The translations under genes and the position numbers were made by a program. Source: Silene conica (taxonomy: Eukaryota; Streptophyta; Magnoliopsida; Caryophyllales; Caryophyllaceae). Taken from it: a stretch of DNA of 64,000 bases. Below, in pieces: positions 33,451-45,325 of this stretch. The stretch spans positions 70,286,641 to 70,350,640 of the forward strand of contig CM055313.2 in NCBI GenBank assembly GCA_029255685.2, in the 5' to 3' direction. Every line of letters starts with the position of its first letter. Position 1 is the first letter of the stretch. The notes beneath the pieces were generated by a model, which made no database searches, was not told the origin of the DNA, and was given only the letters and a program-made list of their open reading frames with translations.

Positions 33451-35054
33451 TGATGCGTGTCGTTTGCGCAGTCAAAATTAAATTTATAGATCAATCACAA
33501 GCTCTAACTAATTAGTAGTAGGGCAAGTAAAGGTCGAACCCACAGGGACTAATTTTATTATCTAAGATTATTATTTATATTAAAATGGGGGGTTGTTTAA
33601 CGTTATTTTTTTTACTATAATAAACTAGGCTAAAAAGACAAGTAAAATGATATAAATTAAAGACGATAAACTGTGATTACGATCAAATAGGAAGTATGTA
33701 ATTTTCTATTGATATTGGGTCAATCATTGATTCACTTAACTAGTTATCGGATAGACTGGTTAACTAGTTAATCCCTTGAAAACAAGCAAACTACCAGCTT
33801 TATCTTTCTTACTCGTTAAATCCCGTGAAAACACGCAAATTTAATCCTAACCAAATTATGTCAATTCAACCATTAAAACATGCATTAAACGAACAAACTC
33901 GATCGCATTACAATCACCAATCAATTGAATCGAGTAAGACCATAAAACTGCAACCTTATACAATTCAATTATACACAATTCTAGCAATTAGAATTAGACC
34001 AGAAAACAGCAACCTAATTAAAATTACTATCAATTTGACGAATTATCCCTGAGAATAACTTATATGGCCAGACTAAATTGATAGACACGAATTTATAAGT
34101 CAAATTACGAACTTTGAATAAATATCCGAAAAACTAATTAATCATTCAAAACAGATGACAAAATCTCATAAACCACGATATCAAATAGTCGATTACATAC
34201 TCCTATTGATAAATTACTCTAAACTAAACATAATAAAAATAAAAATTAGATAAAGATAAGAGAAGCTCATGAAAATCGAGTAGAAATCGGACTGAAAATA
34301 TACTCGAATTGCTCAGTCCTCCTTTGTCCCCGTCTTCTGTATATCCCTTTCTAAGAGTAACAATTGGGGTTATATAGGGAGTAAACTCTAAATTTTTCCC
34401 CAATTTAATTACTCTTAAATTGGGATGATTAATACTGTCTTGAATCATCTTCATGAATGCAAACCCGTTCGTCTCGCACTGAATCTTCATCATTGCAATT
34501 GCCGTTTTCGTCCGTTAAATGGTTTTCGTGCGCTCTCTCCTCTGATTTCTATCTGCTTTCCTTAATTTTCTAATCTCTTTTGCCATAAACGTTGACTTTG
34601 GAATAAGGTGAGGAAATGGGTTTATTTCCCATGTTCTTACTGGACCAAAAATAAAGCATGTCCACTTAATGCTACAATACGGCCTACTTAAAGTAAGAAC
34701 TGGTTTCAGCCCAAAACACGAAATTTGCAAGTCTCAATCTTAACTTTCCATAGCAGCTTAAATCGACTCATTTGGATTTCGGATGAGAGAGATATGGCCC
34801 AAATACGAACAACTATCCAAGATGATTCTTGGAGCGAGAATCGTACAAATCGGGTTTCCGAGTTTAAACGAAATGGGCAATTACCTATTAAATTAAAATA
34901 GATACAAGTTAATATCTATTCATCTCAAATATAATATTCAAATGATTAAAATCCAAATGCACTAAAAATGTGTAATATAGCTCAAATAATACGAAAAACG
35001 ACTCCAAGTGTATACAAATGAATAGTAAAAATATATGTAATTATGCGCTTATCA
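33451..35054 (-). repeat. 5' LTR of the Athila-like element
   Basis: 1604 bp, TG...CA, partner of 27714-29318. Confidence 0.93.
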
Positions 35055-35055
35055 T

Positions 35056-35310
35056 CATGTCTGAGTCGGGATCTCTGATTCATTCGAAAAGTATTGGTTA
35101 TGTCTGAGTCGGGACCTCTGAACCAATGCTAGCTGATTGTATCTTTTCATACCTGAGTCGGGGTCTATGGTTTGATATTGGTGAATGTTTGTGTCTAAGT
35201 TTACCTGAGTCGGGGTAGGACTTATACCGCTGAATTGTGCTAGCTTGCCTAAGTCGGGGTATTGTGCTATCATTGTGGAACATATGTTTTAGATATGCCT
35301 GAGTTGCGGT
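35056..35310. repeat. Minisatellite with TGAGTCGGG core (right part)
   Basis: Continuation of 27485-27690: cores near 35061, 35104, 35153, 35205, 35250 and 35300, drifting to CTGAGTCGGGGT and TGAGTTGCGGT. Confidence 0.8.
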
Positions 35311-35811
35311 ATTTGATCTAATACATGAGTATGTTGATAAGAGGATTTGGTGAAAGTTTACTTCGCATGATTATATTTATGTTGGAGTATGATAATTGTT
35401 TACATGTGATTATATGTTATGTGTGTATGACAATAGGTCGCTAGGAGCATCTCTAATCACTCCCCACTGACTGTGGCGCACATGTTTCATGTGTGTAGGT
35501 TGGTGATTTACCGAGCAGGGGTTTTGCATGAGGCTAGCGAGCGATGATCCTTTATCGATGACATTACCTTATTCGTTAGCTAGACCTTAGTTTTGTTTAA
35601 ACAATTTTGTGCCTGTAGGGATATGCTATCCCGGGCTGTGATATTGTACTTATGACTTAATACTTAATTATGCTTTATTTTACTTCCGCATTTCCGTTAC
35701 GTAATTCTACACTTCGCATATTAGTTATGTTATCTTAAAAAGTTTAAATTCCGCTGCATTTCTAGTACTCTATATGTTTATTTTTCCGCTATCGCGAGGT
35801 GGGGTTTTACA

Positions 35812-36667
35812 CAGTCCCTATTTCTAGGTTGGGACAAACTATTAATGGCCGTTCTTATCGTCGTGTGCTTAGTTCCCGCCCGGGTATTCTTTTGTTTTCT
35901 GTGCCCTGCCCTTCTTCTGCTTGTTCGCAGATTTTTGTTGGGGATATTTATGGAGATCATGGTGTGTCTTGTGCTGGGACTATTGGTATCAAACATCGGC
36001 ATAACCTAGTTCATGAAACCTCCTTCGATATATGCTTCCGATCTGGGGTCTCTCTTGCGAGGATTGATGATCCACAGTGTGAGTTGCTTCTGCTTCGGGG
36101 TTATACGGGTATCTCCAAACTCTATTTTGCTTTGCTTACTTGTTCTCCGCGTGTTTTTGGGCCTGCTCATCTCTCTTTTAATGTTGCTCTTCGTTCTAGC
36201 TTGGAACGTATTGTTACTGCGTCCGGACCAGGGCTTCGGGGGTTGGCAGTGGCGATTCGCTACTTTTCCCTTTCATTTGGGGGGACTTGGAGTGTATGCT
36301 ATTAGGTGTCTTGCAGTATGCTTTTTTTAGCCTCCCGCCTGCAGTCTGCCGAGTTGCAGGCTAAGCTCCTACGCCCTTCAAGTATCGTTGTTCCTGGCCA
36401 GCTTATGATGACGCTCTGTGTGTTTTTCAGGAGACTATAGGTTCTGATTTTGTACGTGATCCTAGTAGAATTGCTGCCCCCAAACTCATGAAAAAATTAT
36501 TGGCAGATATATATTTCGCAACGGTCGCGCTACATCGGAATCTGTTTTCTCCTTGTCTTCACGACAGGTGGCTTTATGTAAGGCTCAATAGGGTGCCCAT
36601 TCTTCTGATTGATTGTGTGCGGTTCCTATTTCTGGGCTGGGTCAGACTATGAACGGGGGGACCTATC
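35812..36667 (+). pseudogene. LINE-type remnant, part 2, with internal duplication
   Basis: 35812-36060 continues part 1 (VPISRLGQTINGRSYR, GDIYGDHGVSCAGTIGIKHR, the zinc-binding tail of LINE RTs). At about 36061 the sequence jumps back to an earlier part of the protein (DDPQCELLLLRGYTGISKLY) and runs forward again through ALRSSLERIVTASGPG and DPSRIAAPKLMKKLLADIYF to FLGWVRL and ACCTATC at 36667. So one and a half copies of the ORF are fused head to tail, with a shift near 36220. It resumes after the CACTA element at 52207. Confidence 0.72.
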
Positions 36668-36689
36668 CACTACAAAGAAAACACAGAGT

Positions 36690-36990
36690 TCTGACGGAAA
36701 AAATCTGTCAGAAAAGCTAAAATCCGTCAGAAAAATTGCATTTCTGACAGATTTGCGGTCACAAATTTTCGTCCCATATTTTCGTCACGAAAAACGCTAT
36801 TCTGACAGATTTTCGGTCATCAATTATTTCCTGACGTAGTTTCTGACGATTTTTCTGTAAAACAAAAAATGTGAAAGTCAACAAGTTATTGACTTTTCCT
36901 GACGAATTTTCCGTCAAAAATTTGACTATTTTGATAGAAAATGCGTCAGGAAAAGTCAACAAATGTTTGACTAATTTCTGAAGGATAATC
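36690..36990. repeat. CACTA left subterminal repeats (TGACGGA motif)
   Basis: TTCTGACGGA, AATCCGTCAGAAA, TTTCTGACAGATTT and TTCCGTCA occur in both orientations every 15-40 bp. These are probable transposase-binding sites. Confidence 0.85.
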
Positions 36991-37229
36991 CGTAAGAATT
37001 AGTAATTTCATGAAAAAAAAAAGAAACAATGCTCTTGCGAGCTTTATTACTCCTATGAGCACACCCCCTCAAATCAAAGACATGAAATCCTGCGAGCTTT
37101 ATTACTCGAGCGAATACGTCATCCTCATCCGGCAAGGACATCATAGTTGCTTCATTGGCATCTCTCTCCAACCTGAAACAAACAATTTAATTAATACCTT
37201 AATTGGAAGTACAGTAAGCGAAAATGTAG
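36991..37229. other. CACTA interior left of the Copia insertion
   Basis: A 30-bp piece, GCGAGCTTTATTACTC with flanks, occurs twice (37035 and 37095). The plus frame ending GSTVSENV at the Copia target site continues on the far side (49744) with EHMKKMLETQGM, which looks like a coiled-coil transposase tail. Weak evidence only. Confidence 0.3.
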
Positions 37230-39058
37230 TGTTAGAGCTAGTGTCCTCCACAGTTAGTGTGACAACACTAGGGATGGCAACGGATCCTGGATCCGGTCCA
37301 GATCCGTTGGACCCGACCCTGCTGGACCGGATCTGGATCCTTAAAATTTGGACCCGTCGAATCTGGATCGGATCTGGATCCACGAGTTTAAAAACGGATC
37401 TGGATCTGGATCTTGTTGACAAGACCCGGATCCGACCCTAAGACCCGTTTCTAAAATTATAAAAAAAAAAAAAAAAAATTTTCAAATTTCCGCTGGGGTT
37501 GGACAGACTGGGCCTCAAACTCAATGCCTCATATTTGCCTCATATTTCATTTCTAATTTTCTAGTGTCTTTCACTTGCTTTCTAATTCCTCCCACTTCCC
37601 AAACCCTAAAATCAAAACCCTTGCCGCCGCCCTGCGCCTGCCGCGCCGCTGCCGCTGCTCGCCGCCTGCCGCTGGAGTTGGACTGCTGCTCGCGTCTACC
37701 GTTGGAGTTGGACTGCTGCTCGCGCGTCTGCCTCCCCAAAATCAAAGGTACCACTTATAGGTCCTCTATATTCTATAACTAAAAGGAACATCAACAAGAT
37801 AAATAGAGATCAAACCACTGTGTAAGGAACACACCACTTTGAGGGAGATCATACAATCACCATATCTAAGTGTTAAAGTGCATAAATGGGGTAATAATTG
37901 AAAAAAATATGCCAACAAAATACTAGCAACATACATAATCCAAATGTCGTACAGAGGTTCAATATCATATCACCGCTTATTAAATTTGTCCGCTTAACTA
38001 TATTAAATATATGCCTCAACAATTTGTCCGCCGCTCGCGCGTCTGCCGCATTCCTTCATTCTCATTTTCAGTCAGTATTTTACGGTTCCGTTCTCTGTTT
38101 CATATTTGTTGTGGGTTAGTTCGTAAAATTGTCCGCTGCTAACTTTCATTTTGTAAGACTTTAATTCGTAAAATTGTAATTTTTTGAATTTGTGAAACAG
38201 GTTAGTTGACAATGAAGACGAAGAACATTGAAAATTTGTGGTTGTAGGCTTGAGTTGTGGGCATGTGGCTGCCATTTTAAGTCTTTTTTTTCTTTTTCTT
38301 TTTTTTTTCAATGGGACTCGCGTAAAACCCGGATCCTACCCGGATCCGCGGGGTCCGGATCTGGATTTGACCTTTCTGGACCCGTCGGATCCCGGTCGGA
38401 TCCGGATCCTATTGCCAAAAACGGATCTGGATCTGGATCCTACTGGACCCGGTCCAGATCCGGCCCGTTGCCATCCCTAGACAACACGAATAAATCTCTT
38501 AAAGGATCACAGTGTATACTTTGTATTTTAGCCAGTTGATTCACGTTTATCAATAACGATTGGCTTGCTAGAAGTTTGACGTTAGTGTCATACAGATGAC
38601 GGTGATCAACTGGTGCCTAAGAGTCACACCTAAAGGATGTAATCCGAGAGATATGATTAGATGGAAATGTAATCATATTGATACCTTATAAGACTAAACG
38701 GTTAATCAGTGTAATGATAATACGATTATTTAATATTGATTAAATAATATTAGCTGAGACGAATTAAAATGTTAATTCGTAATTAAATATAAAATGCTAT
38801 ATTTAATTAGTGTTTTTAATGAAATTATTTAATATAGATTAAATGATTTAGTTAAATATAAACGGTTATATTTAATTAGTAAATTATAAATATACGATCT
38901 TTTGATATCTGATCTTAGGCCACTTGCAAGGACCAAAGGTTAATTCTCGTTCCCAATTCTTGTATCTTGTATTTCGTCTATGACAATAAATAATATATTA
39001 TAATTTCGTTATAATCCTGCATAAAAAGTATTGGGACATATACATATATTTTCCCACA
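37230..39058 (+). repeat. Copia 5' LTR, split by a hAT element
   Basis: About 610 bp excluding the hAT (37269-38479) and its duplicated 8 bp. The segment AAGGATCACAGTGTATACTT to GATGACGGTGATCAACTGG matches the 3' LTR start, and ATCTGATCTTAGGCCACTTG to the end matches 49590-49738. Confidence 0.85.
37269..38479. mobile_element. Non-autonomous hAT element, 1.2 kb
   Basis: The terminal inverted repeats TAGGGATGGCAACGG and CCGTTGCCATCCCTA and the 8-bp target duplication GACAACAC (37261-37268 and 38480-38487) define a hAT element. Subterminal GGATCC/GGATCTGGATC-rich arms (37285-37440 and 38325-38460) are inverted relatives. The middle has a GC-rich GCCGCCGCTGC-type stretch (37620-37735) and a poly-A run. 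There is no transposase. Confidence 0.92.
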
Positions 39059-39080
39059 AGTGCTATCAGAGCCATAGGTT
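39059..39080 (+). promoter_or_regulatory. Copia primer-binding site region
   Basis: GTGCTATCAGAGCCATAGG follows the 5' LTR. It resembles the initiator-Met-tRNA site TGGTATCAGAGC with two changes. Confidence 0.65.
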
Positions 39081-40527
39081 TACGAAATTTATTTTGTATG
39101 ATTTTCATAAAAAAAAAATTTCGAGCAGCCTGTTTTTTATTTTTTATTTCGGCTGATTTTTTTACGGGCTATTTCGTTTTTTTTTCTTCTTGTTATGCAT
39201 TATAAGGATAATGTATACATGTTATTGTGAAAAAGTTCAAAAGTTTTGATACCCAATTATTTTAAAAATTTTAAAATAATGTTGGATTAATTCATATTAT
39301 ACGATAATACGAATATGATTATGATTGATTAAAATTATGTGAGTAATTACGGAATTGTCACATAGTTTAAGTCATTGTTAAATGGTGGTTTGGGTAAATT
39401 ACTCTACATAATTACGGAATTATGTCTTGAATGAATAATTTATTAGTATGATGCTTTTTTTTAATATTATGTTGAATGAATGAATGATTTTATTTACGTA
39501 TTTTGCAATTGGTTGTAAAATGTAATACTTAGTGTGACCTTAGTAAATTATATTTTCGTAATGAAGGAAACATAATTTGTGATGTATTTATGAGATCTCG
39601 TATCTCCTCTTGTGTAATATTTTTTTATGTTTTTGGGAATTAGAATGTAATAATAGGATATTGTTATGTAATTCTTTAAATGTAATAAAGAAGACTAAAG
39701 ACGGAGATCAGATTGCTCACTCTCACTACATCACCAAGAAGGAACATCCAGTCAAGACAAGTTTCTAGGGTCCATTGCTGAATGGATTCCAAAGTTGTAT
39801 TTTTGTTCTTTTTGGTAGGATAGGCCACACTAGGACTTCTTTTATTTTCGTATTTATTTCCGTTTTTATTTCTCATTCACATGATAGTTAGCGCATCATT
39901 TTTCCGCCTAACCAAACCACCTAAGATTGCATGAAAATTGACTCATATAGGTATGTATGTTAATTATCATGAACATACAGATGTCACTTGCATATTTTTC
40001 TTAAGCCATCACCTTAGTTAATTCATTCTCGCATGCTAGATATTCGTTCACTTAAAATGAATTAAAATAAAGTTGATGGGATCTTCCGCTATAACCTAAA
40101 ATTGAGATTAGTTTTTTATAAGTCAAATTACTATGAATCTCTTCTTCGTCGCCAGACATATAGGACCTTACTCTCCATATGACCCCTTCTACGTTGGGTA
40201 AGTAGTAGCTGTTGACTTATTTTACCTCAACATCATGACCCTCGTACGATCTTGTGGTTATGGTGGACTAAAGATAGAATTTACAGAAATTTATCGACCA
40301 AGAATTCTATATGTAGCATTAGCCAAGAGGTTGGCTTATCAATTTACTGAAATTGAGTCTTGGGATCATTTATATAGTTCTTGAGGAAGATCAATTATAT
40401 AAATGCTTAAGTCGTCGCATTAAACTGCTTTTGCATTAGACTATTTACAAAACGATGGTATGCTTATTTTATCTTTCTTCTTTACAGTGTAGAATTCATC
40501 TTACAAAATCAATAATACTGCATAACA
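39081..40527. other. Copia untranslated leader
   Basis: About 1.4 kb, AT-rich, with no recognisable ORF. It precedes gag. Confidence 0.5.
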
Positions 40528-41889
40528 ATGATTGGTTATAATGATGCCCCTATGCCTAGTGTCACACTAGCACGTGAATCCTGGCTAAAAGCTTTCATGG
40601 ACCACATGAATCAGTCCACGCAACTGAAAAATGATGGGTCCAACTTTGCGGACTGGGAGGCGGCATTACGGAATGCAGCCATAGCTGATGGTAAGCTCAA
40701 GTACTTGACTGAGCCGTTACCACCCAACCCAGGCCCCTATGCTAGAGCTAACATATCACATGCCTATATTGATTTCGTTATGGAAGTGGGTGTGATAAAG
40801 AACGTACTCATCTTTGCAATGGAAACCAATTTGCAAAGGCGCTTCATATTAGCCCATGGTGTAAATAATTTTTTCACCACGCTCACTAACGAGTTCTCCA
40901 AAGCACCGAGGATCGTTACTTATGAGCATACCTGTCGCTTCTTTGAAGCGAGACTCTAGAAGGGCAAACCGGTTAGCCCACACACTCTTGATATGATCGA
41001 GAATGTCGAGAAGCTGGAGGTACTTGATAGCAAAATCAGTGAGAGCATAGTCATTGACCGTATGCTTCATTCATTTCATGACGGTTTTGCCCTTTTCAGG
41101 GCCAACTATTACATGAATGACATGAGGAAAACTCCTCATGAGCTACACTCCCTTCTCGTACAAACCGAGAAGGATCTAAAATTGAGTTGGAGCATGAAGC
41201 AAGATGTTATCATGATTACCAACAAGGGCAAGGGTAAGGCTAAGGCTCATGGCGAGCTAACTGTAGCGAAGCCAAAGTTTAAAAAGTCAGGAAATGGATT
41301 TAAGAGTAGGCCTGGTGAGACAAGTAGCTCACAAGGCAAGACAAAGAGCAACGACGGTGACATTGAGTGCCACCATTACCACAAGACTGGGCATTGGAGG
41401 CGGAACTGTCCAGTGTACCGTGCAGACATAAAAGCAGGTCGCGTCACTCCTGTTGGTATGTCATCTTATATTCATATGATTGAGATTAACCATGCAAGTT
41501 TCGGAACTTGGGTACTTGATACTGGCTGTGGTTCTCATCTGTGTAATCATTTGCAGGGCCTAAAAAACATCACACCTCTCGCAAAGGGTGATGTGGACCT
41601 GCGAGTAGGGAATGAAGCAAAAGTTGTTGTTGCTTCCATGGGAACATATGTGATCCAGCTACCGAGCGGATTTGAGTTATATCTGTATAACTGTTATTAT
41701 GTACCCAGTTTATCTAAGAACATTATTTCTGTTTCCGTACTCGATAAAGACGGATTTTCATTCATAATAAAGGATAATAGCTGTATTTTCTCTTTAAATG
41801 GAATGATTTATGATAAAGCAGTTTCCATGAATGATATTTATGTCTTAGATCAATCGACTGAAATATTACACGTGAATAATAAGAAATAA
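40528..41889 (+). pseudogene. Copia gag and protease
   Basis: The gag domain (ESWLKAFMDHMNQSTQL, NFADWEAALRNAAIADGK, FMDH and LTNEF motifs) runs to a stop at 40957-40959. The same frame then continues from 40993 (MIENVEKLEVLDSKISES). A zinc knuckle reads CHHYHKTGHWRRNC, where the second Cys of CX2CX4HX4C is replaced by Tyr. The protease site WVLDTGCGSHLC follows. The stop at 41887-41889 ends the frame before integrase. Binding of RNA by the altered knuckle would be impaired. Confidence 0.85.
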
Positions 41890-42951
41890 TTAAAGGTTGG
41901 AGACAAAGGTCAAACTTATCTATGGCACTATTGTATGGGACACAAAAATGAGAAACGTGTAAAGCAACTAATACAGAATGACGCTATATCCCCATTTGAT
42001 TATGAATTATTTGGCACATGCGAATCATGTCTCATCGGCAAGATGACTCGTATTTCCTTCAAAGGTGTTGGAATGCGCGCTGTTGACCTATTAGGCCTCG
42101 TACATACAGATGTATGTGGACCTATGTCAATCACCGCGAGAGATGGCTATAGATATTTTATCACTTTCACGGACGATTTAAGTAGATACGGATATGTCTA
42201 CTTAATGAAGCATAAAAGTGAATCCTTTGAAAAGTTCAAGACATTCTAGGCGAAGGTTGAAAACCAACTGGATAGAAAGATTAAAGCACTTCGATCAGAT
42301 CGTGGTGGCGAATATCTTTCGAATGAGTTTGATCAACACCTTAAAGACTGTGGTATAGTACTACAGTTAACTCCACCTGGAACACCACAGTTAAATGGTG
42401 TGTCCGAACGGAGAAATCGAACACTACTAGATATGGTTCGATCCATGATGAGTCACACAGTTGTGCCGGATTCATTATGGGGCTTTTCTCTATTGTCAGC
42501 TGCTGTTATACTTAACCGAAGTTCGTCTAAAGCTGTTGACAAGTCTCCATATGAGATAGGGAAGGGAACGATCTCTAACTTGTCCTTTATTCGAGTTTGG
42601 GTCTGCGAAGCTTATGTCAAGTGGAGACACGAGGATAAGCTTGACCCACGATCGGTCAAGCCATACTTTATTGGTTATCCAAAAGGAATGTTTGGTCATT
42701 ACTTCTATTCGCCTACCGAACACCGCGTTTTTGTTGCGGCTAGTGCGAAGTTCTTTGAGAAAGAGTTTCTTGAGAATAAGACAAGTAATAGAACATTCGA
42801 TCTGTCGGAGGTTCAAGAACCAACTACTGAACAACCAATAGAGGAAATTGTTTCTTCATCTTCTGCTGCAGTCAGTGTTCCTGAGGAACCTAGAAGGTCG
42901 GGTAGAAACTTCATTCCTCCAGACAGATACATCGGTATGGTCGAGTAGCTT
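41890..42951 (+). pseudogene. Copia integrase, interrupted
   Basis: Pre-integrase zinc region (LWHYCMGHKNEKRV...CESCLIGKM), then core motifs LVHTDVCGPM, ITFTDDLSRYGYVY, LRSDRGGEY and PQLNGVSERRNRTLLDMVRS, giving D, D and E of the catalytic triad. A stop at 42247-42249 interrupts the core. The C-terminal PYFIGYPKGMFGHYFYSP and PRRSGRNFIPPDRY regions follow, with a stop at 42946-42948. Confidence 0.87.
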
Positions 42952-43740
42952 GACGGAGTTGACGTTTTTCTCCTGGAGAGTAACGAACTCGTAACCTATA
43001 AAGGTGCTGTGACATGTTCTCACTCAAAGCTATGGCTTAATGCCATGCAATCCGAGATGGACTCCATGTATGAGAATAACGTATGGGAGTTGGTTGATTT
43101 GCCTGATAAGGTACGACCTCTTTAGTGCAAATGGCTTTATAAGATAAAGCGTTCCATTGAGGGACAACCAGACACTGATAAGGCACGACTAGTGGCAAAA
43201 CGTTTCACTCAAGTGCAAGGGTTGCACTATGATGAAATTTTTGCACCTGTAGTCATGCTGGGTTCCATTCGGATAATCTTAGCGATTGCCGCCTTTTATG
43301 ACTATAAAATATGGCAAATGGATTTGAAAATCGCCTTCTTAAACGGTTATTTGGAGGAGGACATGTACATGGTACAGCCCGAAGGTTTCATTGATCCTAA
43401 AAATCCTAAGAAAGTGTGTAAGCTTAAGCGTTCCATTTATGGACTTAAGCAAGCTTCTCGGAGTTGGAATCATCGTTTCGACCAAGTGATAAAAGAGAAT
43501 GGTTTCATTCGATCGGTCGAGGAACCATGCTTATATATCAAGTCGAGTGAGAGCAAGATCGTCTTCCTGGTGTTGTATGTCGATGACATACTCTTGATTG
43601 GGAATGGCATTCCTCTCCTTTCTTCGGTTAAAGTATGGTTAAAGAACTATTTCCGGATTAAAGATATGGGTGAGGCACAGTATATCTTGGGGATCCGTAT
43701 CTATAGAGATAGATCGCGACGAATGTTATCACTGAGTTAG
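42952..43740 (+). pseudogene. Copia reverse transcriptase
   Basis: Motifs WLNAMQSEMDSMYENNVWEL, KARLVAKRFTQVQGLHYDE, IWQMDLKIAFLNGYLEEDMY, KRSIYGLKQASRSWN and the catalytic LVLYVDDILLIGN (about 43570). A stop at 43123-43125 and another at 43738-43740 break the frame. Confidence 0.88.
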
Positions 43741-44546
43741 GAATCTTATATAGATAAGATTCTTGACAGATTCAACATGACCAACTCCAAGAAGGGGTTG
43801 CTTCCGATGATCTCGGGGGTGCAGTAAGACTTAGGCACCTAAGACACCGGAAGAGGTAGAGCGCATGAGTCGCATTCCTTACACGTCAGTTATAGGATCG
43901 ATCATGTATGCCATGATATGCACACGTCCAGACGTGGCATATGCTTTGACTATGACGAGTTGGTAAAAGGCAATCCAGGTGAATCACACTAGATGACTGT
44001 TAAAAACATTCTTAAGTACCTACGGAGGACTAAAGATTGGGTATTGACTTATGGTGAAGGCACTGAGCTTTTCGCAAACGGTTACGCAGATGCTAGCTTC
44101 CAAACGGATCGAGATGACTCGAAATCTCAGTCTGGATTCGTTTTTACTCTTAATGGCGCTGCTGTCAGTTGGAAAAGCTCCAAGCAAAGTGTTATTGCTG
44201 ATTCTAAACTGAGTCCGAGTACTATATCGCTTCGGAAGCTATATGGATGCGTCAGTTCTTACAAGGACTAACAGTAGTTCCTAGTTCGAATGACTCGATC
44301 ACCATCTATTGCGATAATAGAGGTGTCATCTTCCAAGCTAAGGAGCCTAAGTCTAGCAACAAATCTAGACATGTACTGCGGAAAGCTCACCTGATACGGT
44401 ACTACGTGGAGCAAAATGAGATAGTGATAGACAAGATTGCGACAGATGACAACATCGCAGGTCCTCTCACTAAGCCATTAAGATATGATAAGCATGAAGG
44501 GCACGTTATTTCAATGGGAATTAAACGTGTTCCTGAGTTGTATTAG
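43741..44546 (+). pseudogene. Copia RNase H, interrupted
   Basis: After a shifted stretch (43741-43990, with recognisable SRIPYTSVIGSIMYAMICTR in another frame), the frame from 43993 gives TVKNILKYLRRTKDW, GYADASFQTDRDDSKSQSGF and SWKSSKQSVIADS. A further shift near 44230 joins QFLQGLTVVP, IYCDNRGVIFQAKEPKSSNK, RHVLRKAHLIRY and DPLTKPL-like AGPLTKPL. Confidence 0.85.
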
Positions 44547-45325
44547 TACTTTTATAGATTGGATATTGTATCTATTTCATATACTATTTATAACACAATC
44601 GATTTTGTTTTCATATTTTGTTTCTCATGTGGATTGTACAGACAACATTGAACATCACAAAGTGAACTAAATTACATTATATTTGTTTTGGTCCGTAATC
44701 GCCTACATGAGCTGATAACTCTGACAATTATTTTGTGACGTCGATTGATGGTGGGTTCAATAAACCATAAGTCAAACGCTGACTGATCGATTACAGATAC
44801 GATATTATAAGGATAACTCGTAGGCCATTTCGTGACGATGCAATGGAGTCCTAAATGTTACTGAACATTCGGTGCCAGGTCGTGGATAGGACGTCCATAG
44901 TGTTCCTAGAGTCGATTTTTTTTACCATCGACTGTTTCTTGAGATAAAGGGCAGTTTTGGGTGACTTTGATTTCTTTCTCACTAGTCGACCGTAACAGGG
45001 CTAAGCAGATTTTTTTGGGTTATTTCATACTGTGCTTATATCTGCAAGATTTGAGTTGAGGAAAATATCCACCCATTATCAGGTTTTAATATTTCTCAGG
45101 GCCACTCGAGGAGTAGTAACTGAAATGCATGGCCATGCTCGAATAATGATTCATTTATCAGTTGAGTTACTCTCTAGTCGGGAAAACCACTCTTGATACA
45201 TATCGCTTGTAAAATACGACCTTTGTGAATACGGATTTGCAAATTATTTTACATTGAGTGGCAGAAATTTAATTGGATATGAGAATCGGTTATCGCACAT
45301 ACACTTGTAAGGACAAGTGGGAGAT
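44547..45325. other. Copia 3' untranslated region and polypurine tract
   Basis: Noncoding. GGACAAGTGGGAGAT directly before 45326 is the polypurine tract. Confidence 0.6.

Larger units (their letters stand above)
27714..35054 (-). mobile_element. Non-autonomous Athila-like Gypsy retrotransposon (gag only)
   Basis: Two nearly identical 1.6-kb LTRs (27714-29318 and 33451-35054) have TGATGCG...TTATCA ends and a perfect 5-bp target duplication TCATG (27709-27713 and 35055-35059). The primer-binding site, polypurine tract and gag all read on the minus strand. Only gag plus a protease-like tail is encoded. RT, RNase H and integrase are absent, the TR-GAG class of elements that relies on enzymes of a partner. 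LTR similarity suggests a recent insertion. Confidence 0.92.
26209..35811. mobile_element. Solo LTR (about 2.26 kb) split by an Athila-like element
   Basis: It begins TGTAACATCCC and ends GGGGTTTTACA, with flanks CAGTT (26204-26208) and CAGTC (35812-35816), a 5-bp target duplication with one mismatch. With the nested 27714-35054 element and one TSD copy ignored, the LTR is about 2262 bp. It has no internal coding region, so it is most likely a solo LTR of a large Gypsy (Tekay-type?) element. Orientation is unknown. A related inverted fragment is at 60620-61370. Confidence 0.75.

Noticed and set aside
26209-35811. Complete LTR retrotransposon instead of solo LTR
   Set aside because: No second LTR, primer site or polyprotein belongs to the TGTAACATCCC termini. 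All internal parts belong to the nested Athila-like element.
37605-37615. Telomere-like AAACCCTAAA sequence
   Set aside because: A single short occurrence without tandem repetition. Common in plant 5' regions.
37564-37782. Cys/Arg-rich or Pro-rich ORFs in the hAT element
   Set aside because: Overlapping frames on both strands arise from GCCGCTGC simple sequence, with no family match.
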